This document shows positions 27,066-36,487 of a stretch of 64,000 nt of DNA, one piece after another. Origin of the DNA: Nonomuraea deserti (GTDB taxonomy: Bacteria > Actinomycetota > Actinomycetes > Streptosporangiales > Streptosporangiaceae); assembly GCF_004348685.1 (NCBI RefSeq), contig NZ_SMKO01000001.1:62001-126000 (forward strand). Direction: 5' to 3'. The translations under genes were made by a program, and so were the position numbers. Below the pieces are notes generated by a model that saw nothing but the letters and a program-made list of their open reading frames with translations, made no database searches and was not told the origin of the DNA. How positions within the stretch are numbered: the first letter of the stretch is position 1; the number at the start of each line of letters is the position of its first letter.

Positions 27066-30000
27066 CTACTTCTTGAGGGTGAAGGCCGCGGTGATGGTCT
27101 GCGCGACGCGGTTGCCCGCGCGGTCCCACGCCTCGGCCCGTACGGTCACCGGACCCGTGGCGCTGCCCGGGTGCCGTACCTCGGCGGTGAACTCGCCCTT
27201 GCCGCGCGGACGCACCTTGGCCTTGGTCCAGGTGCCGCCGCCGTCGTAGCTGACCTGAAGGTCGAGCCCGGTGACCGCCGGGGCGTGGCCCTTGCCGGGC
27301 TGCCGGTCAGCGGTGACGGTGAACCGGTGTTTGCGCCCGGCGGTGACCTGGCCGGACAGGTCGAGCCCGAGGTCGTACCGCAGGAAGATCAGCGGCTCCG
27401 GGCGGCAGGGCGTTTCCGTCCGCGGGAAGTTGCCCCAGTGCTCCAGCCACGTGCCCGTGCACCGGTAGCCGTCCGTGACGCTGTCCTTCTTCGCGGTCTG
27501 CGAGTTGAAGGTCCAGGTTGTCGTGGTCTGGTCGAACTGGTGGGTGAGCCGGTACCGGCCCGGCTCCGGCGGCAGCCGGTAGCTCAGCAGGTCACCGATG
27601 TACGGGTCCGCGACCTGCGGGACCTCGGTGCCGTCCGCGCGTTCCAGCCGGACCGTCTCGTCGCCGAAGAACTGGCCGAAGTGGGTTCGCGCCTCCTGGC
27701 CGATCTGGTGCGGGTCAGGGGAGGTCGAGTAGCGCAGGCTCGGCCAGAAGAGGTCGCCCTGCCGGCATCCGCTGCACAACCCCATGTCGCTGGGAATGAA
27801 CGGCATCGGGTAGCCGTCGGGCACGGAGCCGGCCAGCGGCGGAGCGACCGCCGGGACCTTCGGCCCGTCGTCCCACGCGACCTTGGTGCGGCCCGGCCTG
27901 TCGAAGCGGTCGTAACGCAGCTGGCGCGGGGTGTTCAGGCCGGCGTCGCCGACGGCGTGCCGGACGACCGTGTCGGAGGCGACCGGGCCGAGATACTCGG
28001 TGACGCGCCACGGCGCGGGAGCGAACGGCGGCAGCGACTGCGCGCCGCGGTTGTCGGCGACGGCCGGCTCGTACGGCTTCCACGCGGAGAAGGTGATCGC
28101 CCGCCACCCGGAGCCGTGCAGCTCGTGCTCCACGGTGGCCAGCTTCCGCTTGCTGAAGTCGTAGTGCAGGCGGTCCGGGATGTGGCCCTCCTCGTGCGGC
28201 TTCAGCTGGTAGTAGTACGGGGTGCGCGGCGTGCCCTCGACGGCGATGCGCACCTCGCCGGCGGCCGCGCGGACCCGCAGCCGGTCGGCGTCGGCGAACG
28301 GAACGAACACGATCGGCAGCTCGTTGACCATGGTGCGCAGGAACGTCGCCGGTGCGACGACGCCGCTCAGCCCGGGGACGTCGCAGCTCATGTAGTGCTC
28401 GGCGGGTCCGGGATAGTCGCGGTACTCGTTCTGGCCCACGACGATGCCGGCGGCACCGGCGTCGATCAACGCCCGGAACGTCGGCTCCTCAGGCCAGCAC
28501 TGCCAGTAGAGGATGCTGTTCAGCGCGGCGGGATCGCGCCTCACCATGGCGAGCTTGCCCCTGACGTCGGCCGCCGCCAGTTCCTCGGGGGTGCCGAAGC
28601 CGACGTCGACCAGCTGCAACGTCTGCTTGGCCGAGAACATCTTCGAGGGGTCGGGCGCGTACGACTCCTCGCCAAGGCTGGCACCGAAGATCGGATACTG
28701 CGCGTCCAGCCGCTCCGGCTTCCTGCCCTGCAACGTCATCGTCAAGGTGGGAGCGACCCGGGTGGTCTGCGTGGCGAAGGTGAACTCGCCCTTGGTGACC
28801 CGCTCGGTCGGCGTCACCCAGAGGTTGTCGCGGCGGCCGTTCGTGGTCAGGGCGATGTCGCCCCAGGAGACGAAGAAGCCGCGCTTGTCGACGTCCTCGG
28901 GCACCCACCGCATGAACATCGTCGACCGGTTGTGCCCCTCGCTCGGGCGCGGCGTGTCGTAGGTGACCCGTACGGCCTCGGCGGCGTCCAGCACGACCTC
29001 GGCGTCGCTGGGGACGCTCACCTCAGGGTCGATCAACCTCGCCTCTTGGTGGGCGCCGGTGTCGTCTATCCAGGTCTCCGACAGCGGGGCGAACACGGTG
29101 TAGGTGCCGGCCGGGACCTGAACCGTCGCGCCCTTCTCCCAGTCCACCGTGGTCCTCGGGCCGCCGATCTTGATCCAGTCGCCCTGGCCTTCCGCGCCCT
29201 CGATCGGTGCGACGTACACGATGGCCGGTGTGAGGGCGTCCTTCTTCCAGCCGCGCGGGTTGTCCGAGTGGATCATGCGGACGGTGAGGTCGTGCAGCTC
29301 CGGGCCGAGGACGGCGCCGATCGGCGTGGTCAGCCGCACGGCGTCGTCGGAGGTGGCGGCCACCACGGAGCCGGTGTAGGTGGCGGGGGACAGGGCGCTG
29401 TGGTCGATCGTGAGGGTGACCTGGGCGGTGCCGCCCGCGGGGACGGTGACGTCGTTCCGGTCCAGGGCCAGCGCTCCCTCCGGCATCGGCTCGCCTCTGT
29501 CCGTACGGCCCGTCGCGGTAAGGGCCAGCGTCACCGGCTGGTCGCCGGAGTTGGTGTAGGACAGCGTCCTGGACAGGTCGCCGTCGATGGGAAACCGGTG
29601 GAAGCCGAAGTCCGCGGTGGCCTGGCCGGCCTGGACGTTCTGGCCGACCGCACGGGCGACGTCGAGCCGGCCCGCGCCCTGCTGGTACACGGTCGCCCCG
29701 ACGTCCTGGGCGCTGGCCGTGAGCGCGGTCTTGACCTGGGCGGGAGTCCAGCCGGGGTGCTGCTGCAGCAGGATGGCCGCGGCTCCCGACACGTGCGGTG
29801 TGGCCATCGACGTGCCGTTGAGCGAGGTGTAGTGGTCGTCCACCGGACTGCCCAGCGAGGTGCCGGCGGCGCGGGCCGCCACGATCGCCGCGCCGGGAGC
29901 GGTGATCTCCGGTTTGATCGCGTGGTCGCCCAGCCGGGGGCCGCGGCTGGAGAAGCCCGTGAGCTTGTCGCTCTTGTCCACCGCGCCCACGGTCAGCGCC

Positions 30001-31184
30001 GAAGTCGCCGTGCCGGGAGTCGAGATCGTGAACTCCCTGCCGGCGTTGCCCGCCGCGACCACGAACAGCGCGCCGGTGCTCTCGGTCAGGCCGTCCACCG
30101 CCTGGCTGAGCGGGTCCTTGCCGTCGGTCGGGTTGCCGCCCAGGCTCAGGGACACGATGTCGGCGTCCATCTCGCCCGCGGCCCACTCCATGCCTTCGAT
30201 CAGCGACGAGGACGTGCTCGAACCGCTGTCGCCCAGCACCTTGCCGACGATGAGGTCCGCGCCTGGGGCCACGCCCTTGCGCCTGCCGTCGGAGGCCGCG
30301 CCGCTGCCCGCGACCGTGGCGGCCACGTGCGTGCCGTGCCCGTGGCCGTCCTTGACCTCCTGGTCGGGGATGAAGCTCTTGGACGCGACGATCTTGCCCG
30401 CCACGTCCGGATGGTTCTCGTCGATGCCGGTGTCCAGCACGGCGACCTTGACGCCCTTGCCGTCCAGTCCCGCCTGCCACGCCTGCGGCGCGCCGACCTG
30501 CGGGACGCTGTCCTCCAGCGTCACCCGTACGACGGAGTCCAGCCACAGCCGCTCGACGCCGCCCTGCAGCGAGCGGGCGGCGGGCCGGTCACCGACGACC
30601 GACTTCCAGAAGTCGGCGGCCTTGGCCTTGTCCACGGTGGTCGCCGCGGCGCCGATGCTCTCCAGCGCGACGGCGTTGCCGGTCGCCGCGAGTTCACGGG
30701 GTTTGCCGCGCAGCGCGGACGGCGACTGCTCGCCGGCGTACTCGACGATCAAGGGCAGGCGCTTCGCGGCGTTGTCGGCATATCCGTTGGCCGCGAGGTA
30801 GGCGACGTTGAACAGCCCCCGGTCCACCCGGCCGGCCTGGATCTGCTCCAGCACGTCGTGGGAGACCACGTACACGGCGTCGCGCTGTCCGAAGGAGGTG
30901 TAGTGCAGGTCCGGCACCGAGCCGTCGGGCCTGGGGGCGGGGACGGCGTCGATGGAGAAGCGGCCGTCGGGGCCGGGCGTCAGGGTGACCCGGTCGCCGG
31001 TGACCAGCGTGACGGTGTACGGCCCGCCGCCCAGGCCGTCGAGGGCCAGGCCGGGCGGCGCGGCCTCAGGCGGGGCGGCAGCGGCCTGCGCCGCGCCGGA
31101 CGGCACGGCGGCGAGCGGAACGGTCAGTGAGGCGGCGGCCAGCAGGGCGAGCAGGCGATTGCGCAAGGGTCTGGCTAAGGGCAT
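27066..31184 (-). CDS. Large secreted S8 subtilisin-like protease
   Basis: A protein of 1372 residues. The signal peptide (residues 1-35) is followed by a propeptide-like region (about 50-210). The S8 catalytic domain has Asp251 (VAVLDTGIDENHP), His286 (GHGTHVAATVAG) and Ser459 (NGTSMATPHVSG). A long beta-rich C-terminal region of about 850 residues includes a segment like a PA domain (IDAGAAGIVVGQNEY). It is typical of large multi-domain extracellular subtilases of filamentous actinobacteria. The ATG at 31184 has GAGG at 4 nt. A hairpin lies in its leader and a strong terminator follows. Confidence 0.95.
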   Translation of the reverse strand: MPLARPLRNRLLALLAAASLTVPLAAVPSGAAQAAAAPPEAAPPGLALDGLGGGPYTVTLVTGDRVTLTPGPDGRFSIDAVPAPRPDGSVPDLHYTSFGQRDAVYVVSHDVLEQIQAGRVDRGLFNVAYLAANGYADNAAKRLPLIVEYAGEQSPSALRGKPRELAATGNAVALESIGAAATTVDKAKAADFWKSVVGDRPAARSLQGGVERLWLDSVVRVTLEDSVPQVGAPQAWQAGLDGKGVKVAVLDTGIDENHPDVAGKIVASKSFIPDQEVKDGHGHGTHVAATVAGSGAASDGRRKGVAPGADLIVGKVLGDSGSSTSSSLIEGMEWAAGEMDADIVSLSLGGNPTDGKDPLSQAVDGLTESTGALFVVAAGNAGREFTISTPGTATSALTVGAVDKSDKLTGFSSRGPRLGDHAIKPEITAPGAAIVAARAAGTSLGSPVDDHYTSLNGTSMATPHVSGAAAILLQQHPGWTPAQVKTALTASAQDVGATVYQQGAGRLDVARAVGQNVQAGQATADFGFHRFPIDGDLSRTLSYTNSGDQPVTLALTATGRTDRGEPMPEGALALDRNDVTVPAGGTAQVTLTIDHSALSPATYTGSVVAATSDDAVRLTTPIGAVLGPELHDLTVRMIHSDNPRGWKKDALTPAIVYVAPIEGAEGQGDWIKIGGPRTTVDWEKGATVQVPAGTYTVFAPLSETWIDDTGAHQEARLIDPEVSVPSDAEVVLDAAEAVRVTYDTPRPSEGHNRSTMFMRWVPEDVDKRGFFVSWGDIALTTNGRRDNLWVTPTERVTKGEFTFATQTTRVAPTLTMTLQGRKPERLDAQYPIFGASLGEESYAPDPSKMFSAKQTLQLVDVGFGTPEELAAADVRGKLAMVRRDPAALNSILYWQCWPEEPTFRALIDAGAAGIVVGQNEYRDYPGPAEHYMSCDVPGLSGVVAPATFLRTMVNELPIVFVPFADADRLRVRAAAGEVRIAVEGTPRTPYYYQLKPHEEGHIPDRLHYDFSKRKLATVEHELHGSGWRAITFSAWKPYEPAVADNRGAQSLPPFAPAPWRVTEYLGPVASDTVVRHAVGDAGLNTPRQLRYDRFDRPGRTKVAWDDGPKVPAVAPPLAGSVPDGYPMPFIPSDMGLCSGCRQGDLFWPSLRYSTSPDPHQIGQEARTHFGQFFGDETVRLERADGTEVPQVADPYIGDLLSYRLPPEPGRYRLTHQFDQTTTTWTFNSQTAKKDSVTDGYRCTGTWLEHWGNFPRTETPCRPEPLIFLRYDLGLDLSGQVTAGRKHRFTVTADRQPGKGHAPAVTGLDLQVSYDGGGTWTKAKVRPRGKGEFTAEVRHPGSATGPVTVRAEAWDRAGNRVAQTITAAFTLKK

Positions 31185-31198
31185 GGTTCCTCGGTTCT

Positions 31199-31219
31199 CT
31201 CCCTGGGGGGTCCAGGGAG
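31199..31219 (-). promoter_or_regulatory. Hairpin in the subtilase leader
   Basis: An 8-bp perfect stem (31199-31206 with 31212-31219, 5-nt loop) lies 15-35 bp before the subtilase start and after the small acidic ORF. It could terminate that ORF or modulate subtilase translation. Neither is shown. Confidence 0.4.
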
Positions 31220-31235
31220 CGGGGTGGTTCGGGAC

Positions 31236-31370
31236 TTAAAGCGGCACGTAGCCGTCGTCAGGAGGGGCGTCGTCCTCGGGCGTCTCCGGCTCGGCGGCAG
31301 GGGTGTCCGGCTCCGGGTCCTCGCGCGGGAGCTGATCCGAGGGTTCCGGCTCTGGCTGATCGTCGTGCAT
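31236..31370 (-). CDS. Possible 44-residue acidic small protein
   Basis: The minus strand encodes an ATG-initiated 44-residue frame. It is very rich in Asp, Glu and Pro (MHDDQPEPEPSDQLPRE ... DDAPPDDGYVPL) and has mainly G or C in third positions. No good ribosome site is visible. It lies between the LuxR gene and the subtilase gene on the same strand. It may be a real small acidic protein or a chance frame. No family recognised. Confidence 0.35.
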   Translation of the reverse strand: MHDDQPEPEPSDQLPREDPEPDTPAAEPETPEDDAPPDDGYVPL

Positions 31371-31442
31371 ACACGAGAGGATCGGCCGCGCGGCCGTACG
31401 TAGCGAGTGGGTGAATCACCCAAACAATGCGGAGGGACGACG

Positions 31443-34379
31443 TCAGAGGGGTCCGTCGCCCTGCTCGGCGGTGAGTAGCCCGGCCTCGCTCACCGCGGCG
31501 GCCAGCGCCGTACGGGAGGTCACCGACAGCTTGCGCATGGCGGTGCTGAGGTGGCGGTCGACGGTGCGCGGCGACAGGAACAGCGTCTCGGCGATCTTCC
31601 GGTTGGTCCAGCCGCGCGCCACCAGACCGGCCACCTCCAGCTCGCGCGGCGAGAGGCGGTCGCCGTAGCCGCGCCGCCCTCCGCGCCAGGCGTTCGCCAC
31701 GTCCACGCCGTGGGCGCGCAGCAGGCCGGCCACCCGGTCGGCGTCCCAGCGCGCGCCGAGGTCGCGCAACCGTGACAGCGTCTCGCCCAGCACCCGCAGG
31801 CCCTGGTCCCGCTCGCCGCCGGCGAGCAGGCAGCGGCCGCGGCGTTCCCGGGCGAGCAGCGCGTCATAGGGGCGCGGCAACGCCGCCCACGTGTCCTGCG
31901 CCTCGCCGTACAGGCCGGCCGCCCGGTGATGGTCGTTGTCGGCCTGCGCCACGACGGCCCGGCACAGGCCGAGCGAGGCGGCGGCGGCCGGCGGCACGTC
32001 TCGGCCCGCGGCCCAGCCGCCGAACCCCGCCACCAGCTCCCGGGCCTCGTCCAGGCGTCCGGCGGCGACGAGGGCGTCCAGATGCACCGGCGCCACGTCG
32101 GCCGCCCACAACCACACCTCCTTGCGGACGATCATGTCCATCACCGGTCCGGTGGCGGCCAGGGCCTCGTCGGCATCGCCCTCCGCCAGGCCGATCCGGG
32201 CCAGCGGCGCGGCCGGGATGACGAACGGGTCGGTGTTGCCCTGCCGCGACTGCCGCTCCAGCACCTCACGCAGCCGTTCCCTGGCCCGGTACGGCACCCC
32301 GCGCGCCAGGTCCAGCTCGGCCAGGACGAGCTGGGCCTCCAGCCGGTCGGACAGGTACGCCGAAGTGGACTCGGCGAGCTCGCCGGCGGTTTCCGGCAGG
32401 CGGTCCCAGGCGCCGGTGTACCAGTCGAGCCGGGCCTGGCCGATCCGCGCGCTGTTCGACAGCCGGCTGAACCCGGTGGCGTCCACCTCGCGGCGCACCT
32501 CGGCCACCCACCGTCCGGCGTCGCCGTACCGGCCCCACAGGGTGGCGAGCTGCGCGATGTTCAGCCGGCCGCGCAGCAGTTCCCGGCGTTCGGCCCGGGT
32601 CGCGGTCGTGCGCGGCATGGCCTCGGCGACCCCCCAGCCCTCCTCCTCCCCGAGCAGCAGCAGGGATGTGGCGTGGTTGGCCGCGCACAACAGCCGCTCC
32701 GCCGGATCCTCGATGCGGTCGAGCAGCGGCACCGCGCGCCTCACCCACTCCAGATGCCAGCTCGCCGGGCGGGTGCCGGCGAGGGAGATCGCCAGGTAGA
32801 GCATGGCCTGGGCGGCCAGCGCGGGCCGGTGCGCCAGGTCGGGCACGGCCGCCTCCAGAGCGGCGCTGCCGGCCGCGTACTCACCGAGGTGCATCCTGAG
32901 CCGGGCCAGGCGCAGCCGGATCTCCCCGCGCTCGTCCGCCGGAACCTCGGGATGGGCGAGCACCTCCTCCAGGGTGTCCACCACGCGGGCGCCCACCTCT
33001 CCGAGCGGGGCGACGCCGAGCGCCGCGGTCTCGCCCAGCTCTCTGGCCAGCAGAGCACGCCGCTCCGGTTCGTGCTCGGCCTGGGTCAGCAGGTCGTGCA
33101 GCATGCTGATCGCGGTGTGGTCGTCGCCGGACTCCAGGGCGAGGCGGGCGCTCGCGCGGGCGTAGTGGCACCAGGCGTCGACGTCGTTGGCCTCACGGAA
33201 ATGCCGGCTCAGCCGGACGACCGGGGGGTGCTCGGCCGCGCTCAGCGCCTCACCGGCGCGGCGGTGCAGGTGCCGCCGCATCGGCGCGGGGATCGCGTCC
33301 TCCACCGCCTTGGCGGCCAGCACGTGACGGTAGCCGAACGCGCCCCGCTCGTTCTCCCGCAGCAGCCCGGCGGCCAGCGCGCCGGCCACCCCCTCGCGTA
33401 CCGCGTCGTCGTCCAGGCCGGCCACGGCGGCGAGCAGCGTCTCATCGGCGAGTTCGCCGAGCACGGCGGCGGCCTCCAGCACCGCGCGCACCGGCGGGGA
33501 GAGCCGCTCGACCCGCTCCAGGACCGAGTCGCGCAGCGTGGGCGGCACGCGCAGTTCCTCGACCACGCGCCGCGTCCACCCGCTGCGGGAGCGCACGATG
33601 TCGCGCCGGTCGCGCAGCAGCCGTACGCACTCCTCGACGGCCAGCGGGATGCCGGCGGTGTGCTCGTGCAGGAACTCCGCGAACCGGGGGGAGACGTCGC
33701 CCGCCGCGAGCATGGAGGCCACCAGCCTGCTGGTCTCCTCGACGCCGAGCGGCTCCAGCGAGATGCGTACGGGCCGCATCCCGGCGGGCTGCCGGGAGGT
33801 CAGCCTGAGCAACGTCGAGCCGGACGGCACGTCCAGCGGCCGGTACGTGACCACGACCGAGGTCTTACGCTCGGCGTGCTCGCCCGAGGCGGATAACGTC
33901 AGCAGCCATTCCAGCGTGGCGGAGTCGGCCCAGTGGGCGTCCTCGATGACCAGTACGTCCACGCCGAGCCGCTCGACCACCTCGATCAGCGCGCGGAACA
34001 GCCGGTGCCTTACCTCCAGCGGGTCGGCGGGGGACTCCAGCGCGGGCGGCAGCTCGGCGGCCCACTCCGGGAAGATGGGCCGCAGCGCGCCACATAACGG
34101 GCTCAGCTCTATCTCCGCGACCCGTTCGCGCAGCCGCCGCAGACCGTCGACGATGGGACCGAGCGGGAACGGCTCGCGCAGCGGCGGGCAGGTGGCCGAC
34201 ACGACCAGGCGGTCGCGCATCACGGGGGAGGCCAGGCATTCCTGCACCAGGCGGGTCTTGCCGATGCCCGCTTCCCCGTCGACGAGCGCGAGCGCCGCGC
34301 CCTTGCCGAGAGCGCCGGTGAGAGCGGCCAGCGCCGCTTCCCGTCCCACGAATGCCGCCCCGGCAAAGTCACCTGGCAC
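31443..34379 (-). CDS. Large AAA/LuxR-family (LAL-type) regulator
   Basis: A protein of about 978 residues. The N-terminal P-loop ATPase has Walker A GEAGIGKTRL near residue 37 and Walker B-like VLVIEDAHWAD near 145. A long helical TPR-like middle follows. The C-terminal LuxR HTH is LSPRELEVAGLVARGWTNRK and IAETLFLSPRTVDRH. Such LAL/MalT-like activators bind a ligand through the TPR region. The GTG at 34379 has AGAGG at 8 nt. A further GTG at 34394 lacks one. The subtilase lies downstream on the same strand and is a possible target. Confidence 0.93.
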   Translation of the reverse strand: MPGDFAGAAFVGREAALAALTGALGKGAALALVDGEAGIGKTRLVQECLASPVMRDRLVVSATCPPLREPFPLGPIVDGLRRLRERVAEIELSPLCGALRPIFPEWAAELPPALESPADPLEVRHRLFRALIEVVERLGVDVLVIEDAHWADSATLEWLLTLSASGEHAERKTSVVVTYRPLDVPSGSTLLRLTSRQPAGMRPVRISLEPLGVEETSRLVASMLAAGDVSPRFAEFLHEHTAGIPLAVEECVRLLRDRRDIVRSRSGWTRRVVEELRVPPTLRDSVLERVERLSPPVRAVLEAAAVLGELADETLLAAVAGLDDDAVREGVAGALAAGLLRENERGAFGYRHVLAAKAVEDAIPAPMRRHLHRRAGEALSAAEHPPVVRLSRHFREANDVDAWCHYARASARLALESGDDHTAISMLHDLLTQAEHEPERRALLARELGETAALGVAPLGEVGARVVDTLEEVLAHPEVPADERGEIRLRLARLRMHLGEYAAGSAALEAAVPDLAHRPALAAQAMLYLAISLAGTRPASWHLEWVRRAVPLLDRIEDPAERLLCAANHATSLLLLGEEEGWGVAEAMPRTTATRAERRELLRGRLNIAQLATLWGRYGDAGRWVAEVRREVDATGFSRLSNSARIGQARLDWYTGAWDRLPETAGELAESTSAYLSDRLEAQLVLAELDLARGVPYRARERLREVLERQSRQGNTDPFVIPAAPLARIGLAEGDADEALAATGPVMDMIVRKEVWLWAADVAPVHLDALVAAGRLDEARELVAGFGGWAAGRDVPPAAAASLGLCRAVVAQADNDHHRAAGLYGEAQDTWAALPRPYDALLARERRGRCLLAGGERDQGLRVLGETLSRLRDLGARWDADRVAGLLRAHGVDVANAWRGGRRGYGDRLSPRELEVAGLVARGWTNRKIAETLFLSPRTVDRHLSTAMRKLSVTSRTALAAAVSEAGLLTAEQGDGPL

Positions 34380-34428
34380 AATCGCACCTCTCACCTGTTA
34401 TGACCCCATATACCCGATCTCCACGGTT

Positions 34429-34747
34429 GTGGCCAGTCAACGGCATCCGCTCGTCCTCGCTGACGCCACCACGGACCTCACTCGGTTCGCCGGTCACCGC
34501 ATCCCGGAACTGGACCTCGACATCGTCTCCCTCACCGAGTTCCGCGCGGCCGGCATGCCAGGGTTCGAGCGCTACGCCCTCGCCCGCGCCACGGTCGTGC
34601 TCGACCGGCTCGACGGAGACCTCGCCCGCATCCTGGCGGCCAAGGCGCGGCTCGATGCCGACGAACCGTCCCCGCCCCTTCAACAAGTACCTGGAGTGGG
34701 AGCTCCGCCGGCACCCGCTGGACGCGTGGGGCGCGATCTCGACCTGA
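34429..34747 (+). pseudogene. Remnant of a nucleotidyltransferase-like gene
   Basis: A fragment. One frame reads DIVSLTEFRAAGMPGFERYA and LARATVVLDRLDGDLARILA. A frame change near 34675 then gives PFNKYLEWELRRHPLDAW. The two blocks resemble regions that lie well apart in a family of nucleotidyltransferase-like proteins (my recollection of that family, not a search). So the central part appears deleted and the N-terminal catalytic part is missing. No start is assignable. Confidence 0.6.
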
Positions 34748-34825
34748 TGCGACCGCGATAAGCGAGGAGCCGTTCTCGTCGGCCGTGACCCGACCTTCAC
34801 TAAAAAGCGCCATTCCTGTAACCCA

Positions 34826-34841
34826 TGACGGACGTCCGTCA
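34826..34841. promoter_or_regulatory. 16-bp perfect palindrome, candidate FCD operator
   Basis: TGACGGACGTCCGTCA is a perfect inverted repeat 82 bp before the FCD regulator start. Nearby are GTCATAA direct repeats (34870-34890). Position and symmetry suggest autoregulation by the FCD dimer, but no consensus is known to me for this protein. Confidence 0.45.
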
Positions 34842-34922
34842 CATTTGACTGATGTCCCAACACGGCAAATAGTCATAAAACGGTCATAACGGACGGCTTG
34901 GTAGTGCGCCGGTGGGAGTGGT

Positions 34923-35747
34923 GTGGTGAAGGTGGAGGAACGCTCGGCTGACGCCATCCTCGAGGTGCTCGCAGGAGCGCCGGAGCCGTTGGGCGCACGG
35001 CAGGTGCTGCAGGCGCTCAAGCACGGCACCGGCCTGGACATCAGCGAGGCCACGGTCGCCCGGCGGCTGCGACTGCTGGACCGGCGCGGGTTCACCGTGG
35101 CCGCGGGCACCAAGGGCAGGATGCTCACCTCGGCCGGCCGCCAGCACGTCGCCGCCGTGTTGCGCGGGCGGACCACCGCCACCCTGTTCGCGGAAGGCAC
35201 GCAGGTACGTACGTCGGAAGGACTGATCGACCTGCTGCGCGCACGGCGGACGGTGGAGCCGGAGGCGGCCAGGGAGGCGGCGCTCCGCCCGGACAACAGG
35301 TCATCGGCGCAGGCGCTCACCCGGCTGGTCGAGCGGCACGGCAGGCATTTCGCCGACGTCCACGAAGTGCCGCGCGACATCGCGCTGACCTTCCATCGCC
35401 GGGTGGCCAGGTGTACCCGCAATCCGATCGTGAAGGCCATGCTCGACGTCGTTCTCGATCCGGCGCTCGACCGCCTGGAGGCGGCCCTGGACGTCGTGCT
35501 CGACTCGCACCGTTCCGGTGAGGTCACGGTGACCGAGCACCAGAGGATCGCCGACGCGATCGCCGCGGGCCGGGCGGACGCGGCGGAGGAGGCGATGCGC
35601 GCTCACATGGATCGATTGCTGGACGAGGCCGGCCGCTTCCTCACCGAGGAGACCGCCCCCATCGTCGAGCGGCTGCTCACCTGGGGCATGCCCGGACCTA
35701 CCGGACACGACACGCGCGGAGGGCCTGAGCCGGATGCCGATCATTGA
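34923..35747 (+). CDS. FCD-domain regulator with NrpR-like winged helix
   Basis: A protein of 274 residues. The N-terminus is a winged helix ([37 protein letters not shown]) more like NrpR-type than classical GntR HTHs. It is followed by an FCD ligand domain (about 90-255) with metal-binding His positions in [10 protein letters not shown] and in [13 protein letters not shown] domains sense small organic acids or amino-acid derivatives. The first codons are GTG GTG with GGGAG upstream. The 3' end overlaps the ABC ATPase gene by 14 bp, so it heads the transport operon and likely controls it. Confidence 0.85.
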   Translation: MVKVEERSADAILEVLAGAPEPLGARQVLQALKHGTGLDISEATVARRLRLLDRRGFTVAAGTKGRMLTSAGRQHVAAVLRGRTTATLFAEGTQVRTSEGLIDLLRARRTVEPEAAREAALRPDNRSSAQALTRLVERHGRHFADVHEVPRDIALTFHRRVARCTRNPIVKAMLDVVLDPALDRLEAALDVVLDSHRSGEVTVTEHQRIADAIAAGRADAAEEAMRAHMDRLLDEAGRFLTEETAPIVERLLTWGMPGPTGHDTRGGPEPDADH

Positions 35748-36468
35748 GTTCACCGGCGTACAGAAGTCGTACGGCGACCTGGAGGTGCTGAACGGCATCG
35801 ACCTGTCGGTCGCCGAGGGCGAAGTGGTGGTCCTGCTCGGCCCGTCGGGATCGGGCAAGAGCACGCTGCTGCGCTGCGTCAACGCCCTGGAGGACGTCTC
35901 CGGCGGCACGATCGTGGTCAACGGCCGCGATCCGCACAGCAAGGCCACGAACCTGAACGAGCTGCGTAGCGGAGTGGGCTTCGTCTTCCAGCACTTCAAC
36001 CTCTACCCGCACATGACGGTGGCGCAGAACATCATGCTCGCGCCCGTCAGGGTGAAGAAGGTCTCCAAGGACGCGGCCCGCCGCCGAGCGATGGAACTGC
36101 TGGAACGGGTGGGGATACCGGAGAAGGCGGACAGCCTGCCCACGCAGCTGTCCGGCGGGCAGCAGCAGCGGGTGGCCATCGCCCGCGCGCTGGCCATGGA
36201 CCCCGCGATCATGTTGTTCGACGAGCCGACCAGCGCCCTGGACCCCGAGATGATCCAGGAGGTCCTGGAGGTCATGGTCGATCTGGCCGGCAGCGGGATG
36301 ACCATGGTCGTGGTCACGCACGAGATGGGTTTCGCCCGCAAGGTGGCCGACCGGGTCGTGTTCATGGACGGCGGGCGCGTCGTGGAGAGCGCCGCGCCCG
36401 ACGAGTTCTTCGCCAGCCCGTCGACCGAGAGGGCCCAGGAGTTCCTGCGCCGGGTCTCACATATCTGA
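35734..36468 (+). CDS. Polar amino-acid ABC transporter ATP-binding protein
   Basis: A protein of 244 residues, full length for GlnQ/GluA-type ATPases. It has Walker [10 protein letters not shown] (about residue 35), Q-loop [12 protein letters not shown], signature [19 protein letters not shown], Walker [15 protein letters not shown] and the switch His in [10 protein letters not shown]. It energises uptake of an amino acid or guanidino compound. It is the second gene of the 34923-39764 operon and is followed by its binding protein 19 bp later. Confidence 0.95.
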   Translation: MPIIEFTGVQKSYGDLEVLNGIDLSVAEGEVVVLLGPSGSGKSTLLRCVNALEDVSGGTIVVNGRDPHSKATNLNELRSGVGFVFQHFNLYPHMTVAQNIMLAPVRVKKVSKDAARRRAMELLERVGIPEKADSLPTQLSGGQQQRVAIARALAMDPAIMLFDEPTSALDPEMIQEVLEVMVDLAGSGMTMVVVTHEMGFARKVADRVVFMDGGRVVESAAPDEFFASPSTERAQEFLRRVSHI

Positions 36469-36487
36469 CAGAGAGGTGTCTGTACGG

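Noticed and set aside
26982-31130. Open frame of about 1380 residues antisense to the subtilase
   Set aside because: Arg/Gly/Val-rich translation without family features. The sense strand encodes a complete S8 protease with all catalytic residues.
31926-33896. Long open frame antisense to the LuxR-type regulator
   Set aside because: Compositional shadow of a GC-rich gene. The sense strand has Walker and LuxR motifs throughout.
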